This document shows, in pieces, positions 41,070 to 48,870 of a stretch of 64,000 nt of DNA; position 1 is the first letter of the stretch; every line of letters begins with the position of its first letter. A program made the position numbers and the translations under genes. Origin of the DNA: Nonomuraea sediminis. GTDB lineage: Bacteria; Actinomycetota; Actinomycetes; Streptosporangiales; Streptosporangiaceae. The notes below the pieces were generated by a model. The model was not told where the DNA came from and did no database searches. It was given only the letters and a program-made list of their open reading frames with translations. The DNA lies in assembly GCF_018531495.1 (NCBI RefSeq), contig NZ_JAHDTI010000013.1:248001-312000 (forward strand). The letters run 5' to 3'.

Positions 41070-44000
41070 GTGCGGCTGAACGTCCTCGGGCCCCTGGAAC
41101 TCGTCGTGGCCGGGCAGGCCATATCGGCCGGGCCGCCGAAGCAGCGAGCCCTTCTGGCCCTCCTCGCGATGCACCCCGACCGCGTGCTCCCCGCGGACCT
41201 CCTGGCCGACCGGCTGTGGTCCGGCAACCCGCCGCCCAGCGCCCAGGGGAGCCTGCAGGTCTATGTCTCCAACCTGCGCCGCCGGCTGGAGCCCGACCGG
41301 CGGCCGGGCATGACCCCGACCGTCCTGGTCAGCGCCGCCGACGGGTACGGCCTGATGACCGGCGGGCTCGGTCTCGACACGAGGGACTTCGAGACGCTCG
41401 TGTCGGCCGGGTCCGGCCATCTGGTCGAGGGACGGCACGAGGAGGCGGCGGCCGCCCTCGCCGAGGCGCTCGACCTGTGGCGGGGCGACCCGTACGCGGA
41501 CGTGCGTTCCGAGGAGTGGGCGCAGCCGGAGATCGGCCGTCTGGAACAGGTGCGGCTGGACGCGGTGGAGGGGCTGGCCGCGGCCCTGCTTGAGCTGGGC
41601 CGCCACACGGACGTGGTCGCGTGGCTGGACCCGTTCGTCCGCGAACACCCCCTGCGGGAGCGTGCCTGGGAACTGCTGGTGCTGGCCCACTACCGGGCGG
41701 GCCGGCAGGCGGCGGCCCTCACCTGCCTGCGCAGGGTGCGGGAGGTGCTCGCCGAGGAACTGGGCATCGACCCCGGGCCGCGGCTGCGGGAGCTCGAAGG
41801 GGCAGTGCTGCGCCAGGATGCCACGCTGCTCCAGCCAGAGCGGCTCGCCCCGCAGCGGCCTCTGGCACGGACGACGGCACGCAGGGCTCCCGAGTCCGCG
41901 GCGGACCAGCCGGTCTTCGTCGGCCGCGAGAGCGCGCTGGAGTTCCTGAACGAGGCGGCGAAGGCGTCGTCCGCCACCGGGCAGGTCGTGCTGATAGACG
42001 GCGAGCCGGGCGTCGGCAAGACGAGCCTGCTGAAGCGGTTCCGCGCGACCGCCGACGTGCCGGTCGGCTGGGGGTCGAGTCCCGACCACGAGACCGCGCC
42101 CGCCCTGTGGCCCTGGGAACGGGTCTTGCGCGCCCTCGCCGCCGCGGCCCCGGAGGCCGCCCTGCCCAGCGAGGTGGGCACGTTCCTGTCGGGCGGGCTG
42201 GAGGCGATCCCGGCGTCCGACGCGCAGGGGGCGCGGCTGCGGTTCTTCGAGGCGGTTGGCACGTTCCTGGCGGGCGTCGGCCCGGCGATCGTCGTGCTGG
42301 AGGACATCCACGCGGCCGACGACGCGACGCTGCGGCTGCTGGTCCACGTGGCGTCCACCGTACGGCCGGGCCTGCTGCTGGTGGCGACCTTCCGGCGGCA
42401 CGAGGCGTCGCCGCTCACCGCCACGCTGTCGGCGCTGTCGCGGCTCGGCGTGCGCAGGCTCGGGCTCGACGGGCTCGCCACCGAGGAGGTCCGCGCGCTC
42501 GTCCGGGAGTTGTCCGGCCGCGACCCGGGCAGCCGCAAGGCCGAGGAGCTGCGCGGGCGCACCGCAGGGAACCCGTTCTTCCTTGCGGAGCTGGCCCGGG
42601 CGGGCGAGGAGCTGCCGCAGGGCGTGCTGGACGTCGTGCTGCACCGGGTGGCGGGCCTGGGGGAGGAGGCGGGACGCGTGCTGGAGCTCGCCGCCGTGAT
42701 GGGCGACGAGTTCGAGGCGGGCGTCCTGGCCCAGGTCGCGGGCGGTACGGTCGCCGACCTGCTGCCGCCGCTCGACGCGGCCCTCGACGCGGGGCTGATC
42801 CGGGAGTCGTCGTACCGGCTGGGCGCGTACGAGTTCGCGCACGCCCTGGTGACCGACGCGTTGCTGTCGCGTCGGTCGCGGCTGTGGCGGGCGGGCGTGC
42901 ACGAGCAGGTCGCGGGAGTCCTCACCTGCGTCCACGGGGACCGGGACGACCGCGCGGCGGTGATCGCACGGCACTGGCTGGCGGCCGCGGAACTGGGCGC
43001 GGAGCCCGCCCGCATGGCGATGGACTACTCCGCCCGCGCCGCGCGGGCGGCCCTGCGGCGGCACGCGCCCGACGACGCGGCCGTGTCGTGGCAGGAGGCG
43101 CTGGCGGCGGCCGAGCTGGCCGGGGCCGGCGCGGTCGAGCGGTTCGAGCTCGCCGTCGGGCTGGCAGAGAGCCGCTACGCCGCCGGACGGTTCGACGAGG
43201 GCTACGAGGCGGTCGAGCAGGCGCTCGCCATGGCCGGCGCCGATCTGGACAAGGCCGTCAGGGCCGCCGACATCGCGATGGGACACGGCGTCTGGGTGCC
43301 CTTCCGGTACGGCCTTGACGTGGCCGCCGTACGGGACTCGACGGACCGGGCCGTGCGAGAGCTGCCGCCGTCCACGCCGGCCTGGGCGACGGCACAGGCC
43401 GTCCGGGCCGTCGTGCTCGCCCAGACCGGTCGCGAGGACGAGGTCGGCACGGTCTCGTCGCAGGCCGTGGCGGCGGCCGAGCGCCTGGGCGACCCCGCCC
43501 TGCTGCGGCGCGTGCTCCACCTGCGGCTGCTCGCCATGCAGGGACAGGACTTCATCGAGCAGCGCGCCGAGACCGCGGGGCGCCTGCTGGCGGAGCCGGA
43601 CCTGTCGTCCCAGCTCAGCGTGATCGCACAGCTCCACCTCGTCGTTCATCTCGTGGAGCAGGGCAGGGTGCCGCAGGCCCGCGCGCTGCTGACGGAGATC
43701 GACATACTGCTGGGCGACCTGCACAATCCCACGCTGGCGCTGCAGGCGGCGGTGGCGCACGTGGGGCTCGACCTGTTCCAGGGCGTGCCGGACCCGACCC
43801 GCCACTTCGAGGCCGTCAGGGCCACGCTGTCGTTCGCGGATCTCGCGTACTTCGAGGTGACCATGCTCGCCGTACGGGCCGAGGCGCTGATCCAGGAGGA
43901 CCGCATCGGCGAGGAGGTGGCATGGGTCGAGGAGATGTTCCGGCGTACCGGCATGGCAGGGCCCGCTTACGTCCTGGCGTACGCGCTTGCGGGCCTGGGC

Positions 44001-44351
44001 GAGCACGAGCGCGCCCGGCGGCTCCTGCGTGAGACGCCGCTGCCGCCGCGCGACTACGCCTGGGCGACGGCCACCATGTGCCGGCTGCACGCGGCGATCC
44101 GGCTCGGCGAACTGGACGTCGCGAGGGAGGTCTACGACGCGTTCCGTCCCTTCGCCGGGCTGCTGCACGTGACCGGCAAATGCACCACCGTCGAAGGAGC
44201 GTACGACGGCCACATGGGGGAGGCGCTGCTGGCGCTCGGGGACCGCGAGGGGGCGCGGGCCCACCTGCGGGAGGCGGTGCGCCTGCTGGAGCAGGCGGGC
44301 GCGGCCTACTGGTTGGCAAGGGCCCGCCAAGCCCTCGACAAGTGCACATAG
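41070..44351 (+). CDS. BTAD/AAA/TPR transcriptional regulator (AfsR-SARP type), copy 3
   Basis: The 1093-residue protein has a winged helix (MRLNVLGPLELVVAGQAIS, PPKQRALLALLAMHPDRVLP), a well-conserved BTAD domain (EQVRLDAVEGLAAALLELGR; REHPLRERAWELLVLAHYRA), an ATPase with Walker A DGEPGVGKTSLLKR (about residue 310) and Walker B IVVLEDIHAADD, and a TPR-like C-terminus. It is clearly more distant from copies 1 and 2 than they are from each other. GTG at 41070 lacks a ribosome-binding site and may be leaderless. The hemerythrin and split-barrel genes follow on the same strand after 45 nt and are the likeliest targets. Confidence 0.88.
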   Translation: MRLNVLGPLELVVAGQAISAGPPKQRALLALLAMHPDRVLPADLLADRLWSGNPPPSAQGSLQVYVSNLRRRLEPDRRPGMTPTVLVSAADGYGLMTGGLGLDTRDFETLVSAGSGHLVEGRHEEAAAALAEALDLWRGDPYADVRSEEWAQPEIGRLEQVRLDAVEGLAAALLELGRHTDVVAWLDPFVREHPLRERAWELLVLAHYRAGRQAAALTCLRRVREVLAEELGIDPGPRLRELEGAVLRQDATLLQPERLAPQRPLARTTARRAPESAADQPVFVGRESALEFLNEAAKASSATGQVVLIDGEPGVGKTSLLKRFRATADVPVGWGSSPDHETAPALWPWERVLRALAAAAPEAALPSEVGTFLSGGLEAIPASDAQGARLRFFEAVGTFLAGVGPAIVVLEDIHAADDATLRLLVHVASTVRPGLLLVATFRRHEASPLTATLSALSRLGVRRLGLDGLATEEVRALVRELSGRDPGSRKAEELRGRTAGNPFFLAELARAGEELPQGVLDVVLHRVAGLGEEAGRVLELAAVMGDEFEAGVLAQVAGGTVADLLPPLDAALDAGLIRESSYRLGAYEFAHALVTDALLSRRSRLWRAGVHEQVAGVLTCVHGDRDDRAAVIARHWLAAAELGAEPARMAMDYSARAARAALRRHAPDDAAVSWQEALAAAELAGAGAVERFELAVGLAESRYAAGRFDEGYEAVEQALAMAGADLDKAVRAADIAMGHGVWVPFRYGLDVAAVRDSTDRAVRELPPSTPAWATAQAVRAVVLAQTGREDEVGTVSSQAVAAAERLGDPALLRRVLHLRLLAMQGQDFIEQRAETAGRLLAEPDLSSQLSVIAQLHLVVHLVEQGRVPQARALLTEIDILLGDLHNPTLALQAAVAHVGLDLFQGVPDPTRHFEAVRATLSFADLAYFEVTMLAVRAEALIQEDRIGEEVAWVEEMFRRTGMAGPAYVLAYALAGLGEHERARRLLRETPLPPRDYAWATATMCRLHAAIRLGELDVAREVYDAFRPFAGLLHVTGKCTTVEGAYDGHMGEALLALGDREGARAHLREAVRLLEQAGAAYWLARARQALDKCT

Positions 44352-44396
44352 AGGCGGGTCGCGCACTCTGTTTCCGACACGTGAGGAAACAGCCTG

Positions 44397-45041
44397 ATGA
44401 TCACACCAGAACACCTGACCGGCTTCCTGATGATGCACGCCGGGTTCCGCGCCGAGTTCGGCCGCCTGGCCGAGGCGTGCGGCAACCCGCGTGACGACGC
44501 GCACGAGGAGCTGCTGGAGGAGCAGCTCGCGCTCGTGCTGGACATGCTGCACGCCCACCACTCGCACGAGGACGACAGCCTGTGGCCCACGCTCGTCGGC
44601 CGCGCCCCTGAGGCGGCGGACGCGCTGGCCGAGCTGGAGTCCGAGCACTCCGTGCTCGACCCGCTCATCGCGGCCGCCTCCGATCGCGGGGTGCCCCTGG
44701 CCGAGCGCGCGCCCACCCTGCGGCGGCTGCACGAGCTCGTCAACGAGCACCTCGACCACGAGGAGCGGATCGCCGTGCCGCTCATGCTCCGCCACCTCAC
44801 CCTCGACGACATCGAGGCCGACAAACGCCAGGCGATGGACGACTTCGGCCGCCGCCGGATCCCCGTCATCTTCGGCTGGCTCGCCTCGAGCGCGGACGCC
44901 GACCTGCTCGCGGCGTCGTACGCCGACCTGCCTGTGGTGGCACGGCTCATGTTCCGCCTGTTCTGGTGGCCGGCCTACCGGCGGCGCTTCACCCGCCTGT
45001 ACGGTGCCACGGCCCCCGCAAACCTTCTCTTGGAATCGTGA
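44397..45041 (+). CDS. Hemerythrin/HHE-domain protein
   Basis: The 214-residue protein is a four-helix bundle with the HHE pattern of iron ligands: His14 in MMHAGF, the HAHHSHEDDSLWP cluster at about residues 52-64, EHSVLDPLI and HELVNEHLDHEERIAVPLM. These His/Glu spacings fit a non-heme diiron or iron-binding hemerythrin-like site used in oxygen, nitric-oxide or redox sensing. A basic C-terminal extension contains FRLFWWPAYRRRF. GAGGAAA precedes the ATG at 44397. The stop overlaps the next gene by one base (TGATG), so the two proteins are made together. Confidence 0.87.
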   Translation: MITPEHLTGFLMMHAGFRAEFGRLAEACGNPRDDAHEELLEEQLALVLDMLHAHHSHEDDSLWPTLVGRAPEAADALAELESEHSVLDPLIAAASDRGVPLAERAPTLRRLHELVNEHLDHEERIAVPLMLRHLTLDDIEADKRQAMDDFGRRRIPVIFGWLASSADADLLAASYADLPVVARLMFRLFWWPAYRRRFTRLYGATAPANLLLES

Positions 45042-46057
45042 TGACCACATCCACCTCGACCACGTGGCCGCGCGAGGCGGCCGAGATCTTCGACCGCGCC
45101 ATGGTCTGCGAGTACGCCTCGCTCACCCGCGACGGCCGGCCCGTCACCTGGCCCGTCACGCCGTACGTCGGCGCGGGCGGCACCCTCGACGTGACCACCG
45201 GGCTCACCTACCCCGACAAGGCCGAGCGCGCCCGGCGCGACCCGCGCGTCGCGCTGCTCTACTCCAGCGCCGAGGGGACCGAACTGGGCCGGGCACCCAT
45301 CGTCCTCGTGCAGGGCCGGGCGACCGTACGCGACGCGGATCTGCAGGCCAACACCGACCGGTACGTCCGCGAGTCGCTCGCCAAGACCGGTGCCGGGTTC
45401 GCCGGGATGCCGTGGTTCCTGGTGAAGCGGCTGGGGTGGTATTTCGCCCGCATCTGGGTGGAGGTCACCCCCGAGAGGATCGTCTGGTGGCCCGAGGGCG
45501 ACCTGTCCAGGACGCCCGAGGTCTGGACGGGCCCGGAGCACGTCGCGGTCCCCGCCTCCGATCCCGCCCCCACGAGTCCCCGGCTGCCGAGCCGTTCGGC
45601 CCCGCCGGCGGACTGGCGGCCCTTCGCCGACCGCGCGGCACGCCTGGGCGAACCCGTCGTCACCATGGTCGCCGACGGCATGCCGCTGGCCGTACGCACC
45701 CGCTCCGCCGTACGCACCGAGGCCGGCTTCGACCTGCGGCTGCCCGCGGGCGTCCAGGCGGCCGAGGGGCCGGTGTGCCTGACCTTCCACCGCCACGGCC
45801 CGGCCATGGAGTGGCAGGAGAACGTGGTGCTCGTCGGGACCGCGGCCGGAGAGGGCGACCGGGTGAGCGTGCGGGTCGAGCGGGCCCTGAACGACTGGAG
45901 CCTCTCCGGGAGCCGCCGCGAGCGGAACCGCTCGTTCCTCGGCCAGGGCAGGATGCTCAGGAAGCGCCTGAAGGCCGAGGCCGCCCGCCGCGGCCAGCCC
46001 GTCCCCCGCGTCCGCCGCCCCACGCCTGGCTCCATCCGCGAATCCGCCGGAGCATGA
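45041..46057 (+). CDS. Pyridoxamine-5'-phosphate-oxidase-like split-barrel protein
   Basis: The 338-residue protein has an N-terminal FMN/F420-binding split barrel: FDRAMVCEYASLTRDGRPVT, WPVTPYVGAGGTLDVTTGLT, YPDKAERARRDPRVALLYSS and GRAPIVLVQGRATVRDADLQ. The C-terminal third repeats a shorter barrel-like pattern (GEPVVTMVADGMPLAVRTRS) and ends in a basic tail. Such proteins bind flavins or deazaflavins and can reduce small molecules; true PNP oxidase activity is unlikely. It is translationally coupled to the hemerythrin gene, and the pair may form a redox or oxygen-responsive unit under BTAD regulator 3. Confidence 0.8.
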   Translation: MTTSTSTTWPREAAEIFDRAMVCEYASLTRDGRPVTWPVTPYVGAGGTLDVTTGLTYPDKAERARRDPRVALLYSSAEGTELGRAPIVLVQGRATVRDADLQANTDRYVRESLAKTGAGFAGMPWFLVKRLGWYFARIWVEVTPERIVWWPEGDLSRTPEVWTGPEHVAVPASDPAPTSPRLPSRSAPPADWRPFADRAARLGEPVVTMVADGMPLAVRTRSAVRTEAGFDLRLPAGVQAAEGPVCLTFHRHGPAMEWQENVVLVGTAAGEGDRVSVRVERALNDWSLSGSRRERNRSFLGQGRMLRKRLKAEAARRGQPVPRVRRPTPGSIRESAGA

Positions 46058-46199
46058 CGGCCTGCGGTACGGGTCCATTTGCCATCGGACGTGCGGGGTT
46101 CTCGCTTCTGCTGCACAGCACACGAGTACAGCAACGGACCCGCACGACGGCTTATCACTCCGTATGCGATCTTGCTAACACCCTTGCTGACAGAGTGCG

Positions 46200-46898
46200 A
46201 TGATCTCGCTCATGCGTAGCGAATTGGGGCAGATCGTCGCGCTCAGGCTTTACCTGGGTGGGCATGTGAGCATGGCGACCTCGGCGCGGGTCGTTGAGCG
46301 CTCTGACGAAGGGACGCTGTTGTGGCTTGCTATGGGTTCACCCATGTGGCAGGTCGATCTCCCGAATGGGGAGCACCTGCGTGATGTGCTGCCCGAGGTG
46401 CGTCCCGTGGACGGGTATTCCTTGCGGGTCGGTGAGTGGGCTCCTCGGAACAACCTGGTCTATCAGCCCGTCGGGGCGGCTCATGCCGTGTGGTGGGGGT
46501 TCTCGGCGGACATGGTGTTCAAGGGGTGGTACGTCAATCTGGAGCAGCGGGTGGAGCGCGACGGGGGCATTGATGTCCTTGATCAGGAGCTGGATATTCT
46601 CGTGAACCCTGATCGGGATTGGCGGTGGAAGGATGAGGAATCGTTCGCGGCGAAGATCGGCCATCCTGCTTATTGGTCTTTGGGCGAAGCGGAGCGGATC
46701 AGGGCTGAGGGTGAGCGGGTTACTCGTCTGATTGAGGCTGCTGTATTCCCATTCGACGGTCGGTGGTGCGACTTCGAGCCGCCGGTGAGTTGGGGCGTGC
46801 CGGAACTGGCCCCTGAGCCGCCGAAATTCAGTGCTGACGTGCCGAAGGTTCTCCTTTTGGAGGCGAGCCTTACGGGAGACGAGGTGGGTTCGGGCTGA
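46200..46898 (+). CDS. DUF402 protein with altered C-terminus
   Basis: The 232-residue product carries the DUF402 core: RVVERSDEGTLLWLAMGSPM, VWWGFSADMVFKGWYVNLEQ, DVLDQELDILVNPDRDWRWK and DEESFAAKIG. In studied members this fold hydrolyses nucleoside tri/diphosphates using the conserved D/E cluster near WYVNxE and LDIxVxPD. The last 15-20 codons (from about 46,845) are the antisense of a degenerate minus-strand frame, so the natural C-terminus seems replaced at a recombination junction. The ATG at 46200 or 46212 can be the start. GCGATCTTGCTAACA upstream (46166-46180) is shared with the DUF6461-like gene. Confidence 0.72.
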   Translation: MISLMRSELGQIVALRLYLGGHVSMATSARVVERSDEGTLLWLAMGSPMWQVDLPNGEHLRDVLPEVRPVDGYSLRVGEWAPRNNLVYQPVGAAHAVWWGFSADMVFKGWYVNLEQRVERDGGIDVLDQELDILVNPDRDWRWKDEESFAAKIGHPAYWSLGEAERIRAEGERVTRLIEAAVFPFDGRWCDFEPPVSWGVPELAPEPPKFSADVPKVLLLEASLTGDEVGSG

Positions 46899-47040
46899 GT
46901 TCTTGATGGCTTCGGCGAAGACGTCAGCGGGTTCCAGTCGTTGCCCTGGTCGTAGGTGGGCTGGTGGCGGGTCCGCCAGCGGTAGACGTGACAGAAGGCC
47001 TCGAGCGCCTGGCGTCTCCGTGCGAGCGCGCCAAGCCCTG
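46845..47040 (-). pseudogene. Frameshifted relic of an unassigned protein
   Basis: The minus strand reads RQALEAFCHVYRWRTRHQPT and YDQGNDW, then in another frame PADVFAEAIKNSARTHLVSR and KARLQKENLRHVSTEF. Both halves look like conserved helical protein, but one frameshift separates them and no start is present. I do not recognise the family. It runs under the 3' end of the DUF402 gene and ends before the DinB gene, so it marks another rearrangement joint. Confidence 0.5.
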
Positions 47041-47137
47041 GTTGATCGAACGCGGTGCCTTGCCGATTGGCTGTCGGGGGCGAGGGGGTGGGGATCGGGC
47101 TTTTATTCGGTGGCGGGGTGGGTGGGTGGGGGACAAC

Positions 47138-47707
47138 ATGGCCAGGGTGAGTGACGAACCCCGACGGTGGACTCAGGCGACCGTTTACTCGGACATGTGG
47201 GTGGATCCGGATGAGGATCCCCGCGACAACACCGGAGCCAGTCCGGAAGGTGAGCTGGCGACGTTGCAGGACTATCTGGCGAACTACAGATTGACCCTGC
47301 TGATGAAATGTGAGGGTCTCGACGCGGAGCAGTTGGCTCGGCGGTCTGTGCCGCCTTCGACCATGTCGCTGCTTGGCCTGATTCGGCATCTCGCTGAGGT
47401 GGAGCGGGACTGGCGTGGGTGGATTCTGCCTGGTGACCCACCATCGAAGTTGTACGGCGGGCGCGATGGCGACTTCGACGGGGCGGTCGCTGATCAGGCG
47501 GTGGTCGACGCCGCGTACGTCGACCTGGCGCGTGAGCAGGCGGCCACCGACGCCGTGCTGGCCGAGTATCCGGATCTGGGTGTGCGGCTGGGGAAGGACG
47601 CCATCGCCGTCAGGGAGCTGCTGGTGCACCGGGTCGAGGAGTACGCCCGGCACTGCGGTCACGCGGATCTGTTGCGGGAGTGCATCGACGGTCGGGTGGG
47701 CCAGTAA
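47138..47707 (+). CDS. DinB-family (DUF664) protein
   Basis: The 189-residue protein shows the DinB/YfiT four-helix fold: LQDYLANYRLTLLMKCEGLD, QLARRSVPPSTMSLLGLIRH, LAEVERDWRGWI and LLVHRVEEYARHCGHADLLR. His in LIRHLAEVE and the HRVEEYARHCGHADLLRE block supply the usual metal-ligand histidines. Many actinobacterial relatives are mycothiol-dependent transferases or unknown metalloenzymes, and mycothiol is made by this organism (mshA). The ATG at 47138 follows GGTGGGGG. It closes the accessory region, with a terminator directly behind. Confidence 0.8.
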   Translation: MARVSDEPRRWTQATVYSDMWVDPDEDPRDNTGASPEGELATLQDYLANYRLTLLMKCEGLDAEQLARRSVPPSTMSLLGLIRHLAEVERDWRGWILPGDPPSKLYGGRDGDFDGAVADQAVVDAAYVDLAREQAATDAVLAEYPDLGVRLGKDAIAVRELLVHRVEEYARHCGHADLLRECIDGRVGQ

Positions 47708-47733
47708 CGGGCCGTTTTCGGCTCTGCGGGGTG

Positions 47734-47784
47734 AAAGGCCCTTTCCCGTGGGGTGGATTCAAGTGGTCGGGAGAGGGCCTTTTC
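47734..47784 (+). terminator. Terminator after the DinB gene, related to that of tRNA-Thr
   Basis: AAAGGCCCTTTCCC and CGGGAGAGGGCCTTTT enclose a loop of about 20 nt. Arms and flanks (GGCTCTGC..., ATCT after the T-run) match the tRNA-Thr terminator at 18794, which has only a 6-nt loop. Confidence 0.8.
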
Positions 47785-47853
47785 TATCTAGTGTGGCAGT
47801 GGATGCCGTGCTGCTCATCGGGCTGGCGCGCCGCTTCCTGCGCGCGGGCGTGT

Positions 47854-47988
47854 GAGCTCGCGCACAAGGTCCGCGCCTGTGGGCTCGCGCACAAGGCTCG
47901 CGCCTGTGGGCTCGCGCACAAGGTCCGCGCCTGTGGGCTCGCGCACAAGGTCCGCGCGTGCGAGCCCGCGCACAAGGTCCGCGTCTGC
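47854..47988. repeat. Five tandem copies of a 27-bp unit
   Basis: Units start at 47854, 47881, 47908, 47935 and 47962 with consensus GGGCTCGCGCACAAGGTCCG-CGCCTGT. Copy-to-copy changes number only one to four bases. Because 27 is a multiple of three, a nine-residue repeat appears on both strands (GLAHKVRAC forward, GADLVREPT reverse), but neither frame has a credible start or ribosome-binding site. There are no spacers, so it is not a CRISPR array. Confidence 0.9.
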
Positions 47989-48000
47989 GGCCTGCGTCTG

Positions 48001-48044
48001 GGCCCAGCGCTCTGGGCCTAGCGCTCTGGGGCCAGCGCTCTGGG
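48001..48044. repeat. Three tandem 14-bp palindromic units
   Basis: GGCCCAGCGCTCT, GGGCCTAGCGCTCT and GGGGCCAGCGCTCT lie in a row, followed by GGG. The first boundary reads CCCAG-CGCT-CTGGG, a perfect hairpin, and the next two units form similar dyads. The array directly follows the 27-bp array. Confidence 0.75.
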
Positions 48045-48348
48045 TTGACTTGCCGTCGGTGCTATCGGCTGGGCGCTGGTCTTGCTGACGGGAGTGCTGC
48101 GACGGGAATCGGCTTGGCATGGCCTCGGCCGGAGATGGGGAAGCCGGTGCGAATGGTTGTGGACAGGTTTGATCCGGCTGGTTGGGAATTTGGTCGGTTG
48201 AGAGAAGCGATCGGATTATCGTCAAGCACTCTTTGTCGGGGCGTGACCCCGGGTGGCGAGTTTGTCGTTGACAGCTCTGACTGTCGGCGGGCAAGGTTGC
48301 GGGGCACGCTCAAGATCGAATGCCATCCATGGCCGATGAGGGGGTCCG

Positions 48349-48861
48349 ATGCTGCCTACGGACAAGTCTGAGCACACCCTTCAGGTGAATCCTCTGCTGG
48401 CTCGGCTTCTTTCGCACGGAGTCGAGACCTGTGTGTTCCGGGGATACGTCGGCCCCTCTGAGAACGACGGCTCCATAAGGCTTTATCCGTCGCTCGGGCG
48501 CCTGAATTTCTCCATTGAGATCCGCGTCGCGGACATTGTCGAGACGGCACCCGCGCCGAAGGCCGCTCTGCCGCACGACGGCACCGTCATCTGGGTTCGC
48601 AATGACGCCGAGGTCGTCTTCCACGGCGACACCGTCACTGTGGTGCCGGTTCGCACACTGCGTGGCGCGGCCACGGCGGTCGTCGACAACGCGGTGGTGT
48701 CCGGCTCGGGGGAGGCGGCAAAGCATGTCGACATCGTTCGTGGTCGGCTGCGGATGAGCGTGCCCGCGGCTGCGAGTGTGATTCGCGACGACTGCGATGT
48801 GTGCGCGTCGTGCCGAGGGTGTGCCAGCTGCACCAGCGTCTGTCAGTCCGGTCCGGCCTGA
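48349..48861 (+). CDS. Hypothetical protein with periodic Cys-rich C-terminus (candidate precursor peptide)
   Basis: The 170-residue product has a beta-rich body (VETCVFRGYVGPSENDGSIR, LNFSIEIRVADIVETAPAPK, GTVIWVRNDAEVVFHGDTVT, VVSGSGEAAKHVDIVRGRLR) and ends in CDVCASCRGCASCTSVCQSG-PA. The tail places six cysteines at CxxCxxCxxCxxCxxxC with Ser/Thr between, preceded by the acidic DD. This could be a metal-binding tail, but a globular leader plus a Cys/Ser/Thr core also resembles large ribosomal-peptide precursors. GAGGGGG precedes the ATG at 48349. The next gene begins 9 nt after the stop, so both are co-translated. I recognise no named family. Confidence 0.6.
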   Translation: MLPTDKSEHTLQVNPLLARLLSHGVETCVFRGYVGPSENDGSIRLYPSLGRLNFSIEIRVADIVETAPAPKAALPHDGTVIWVRNDAEVVFHGDTVTVVPVRTLRGAATAVVDNAVVSGSGEAAKHVDIVRGRLRMSVPAAASVIRDDCDVCASCRGCASCTSVCQSGPA

Positions 48862-48870
48862 CGGTCATTC

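Larger units (their letters stand above)
47708..48348. other. Intergenic region with terminator, minisatellite and tandem hairpins
   Basis: Apart from the terminator (47734) and the two repeat arrays (47854, 48001), both strands are open in several frames, but only because the repeats lack stops. I see no supported gene. The last 40 nt contain GAGGGGG, the ribosome-binding site for the ATG at 48349. Confidence 0.6.

Noticed and set aside
40797..45050. 1417-codon open frame on the minus strand
   Set aside because: It is the exact antisense of the third BTAD regulator and the hemerythrin gene. The composition (runs of R, G, Q, H, A) and lack of any motif are typical of shadow frames in high-GC DNA.
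18712..47784. Attachment-site duplication of the tRNA-Thr 3' end as the right border
   Set aside because: I searched by eye for a second GGTTCGATTCCCCTCGTCGGCT and found only the terminator-flank similarity at 47.7 kb, so a true attR is not shown.
47854..47988. CRISPR array
   Set aside because: The repeats are contiguous with no spacers, and no cas genes are present.
47680..48294. Repeat protein encoded by the 27-bp array on either strand
   Set aside because: Frames are open only because the unit lacks stops. No start with a ribosome-binding site, and one frame begins inside the DinB gene.
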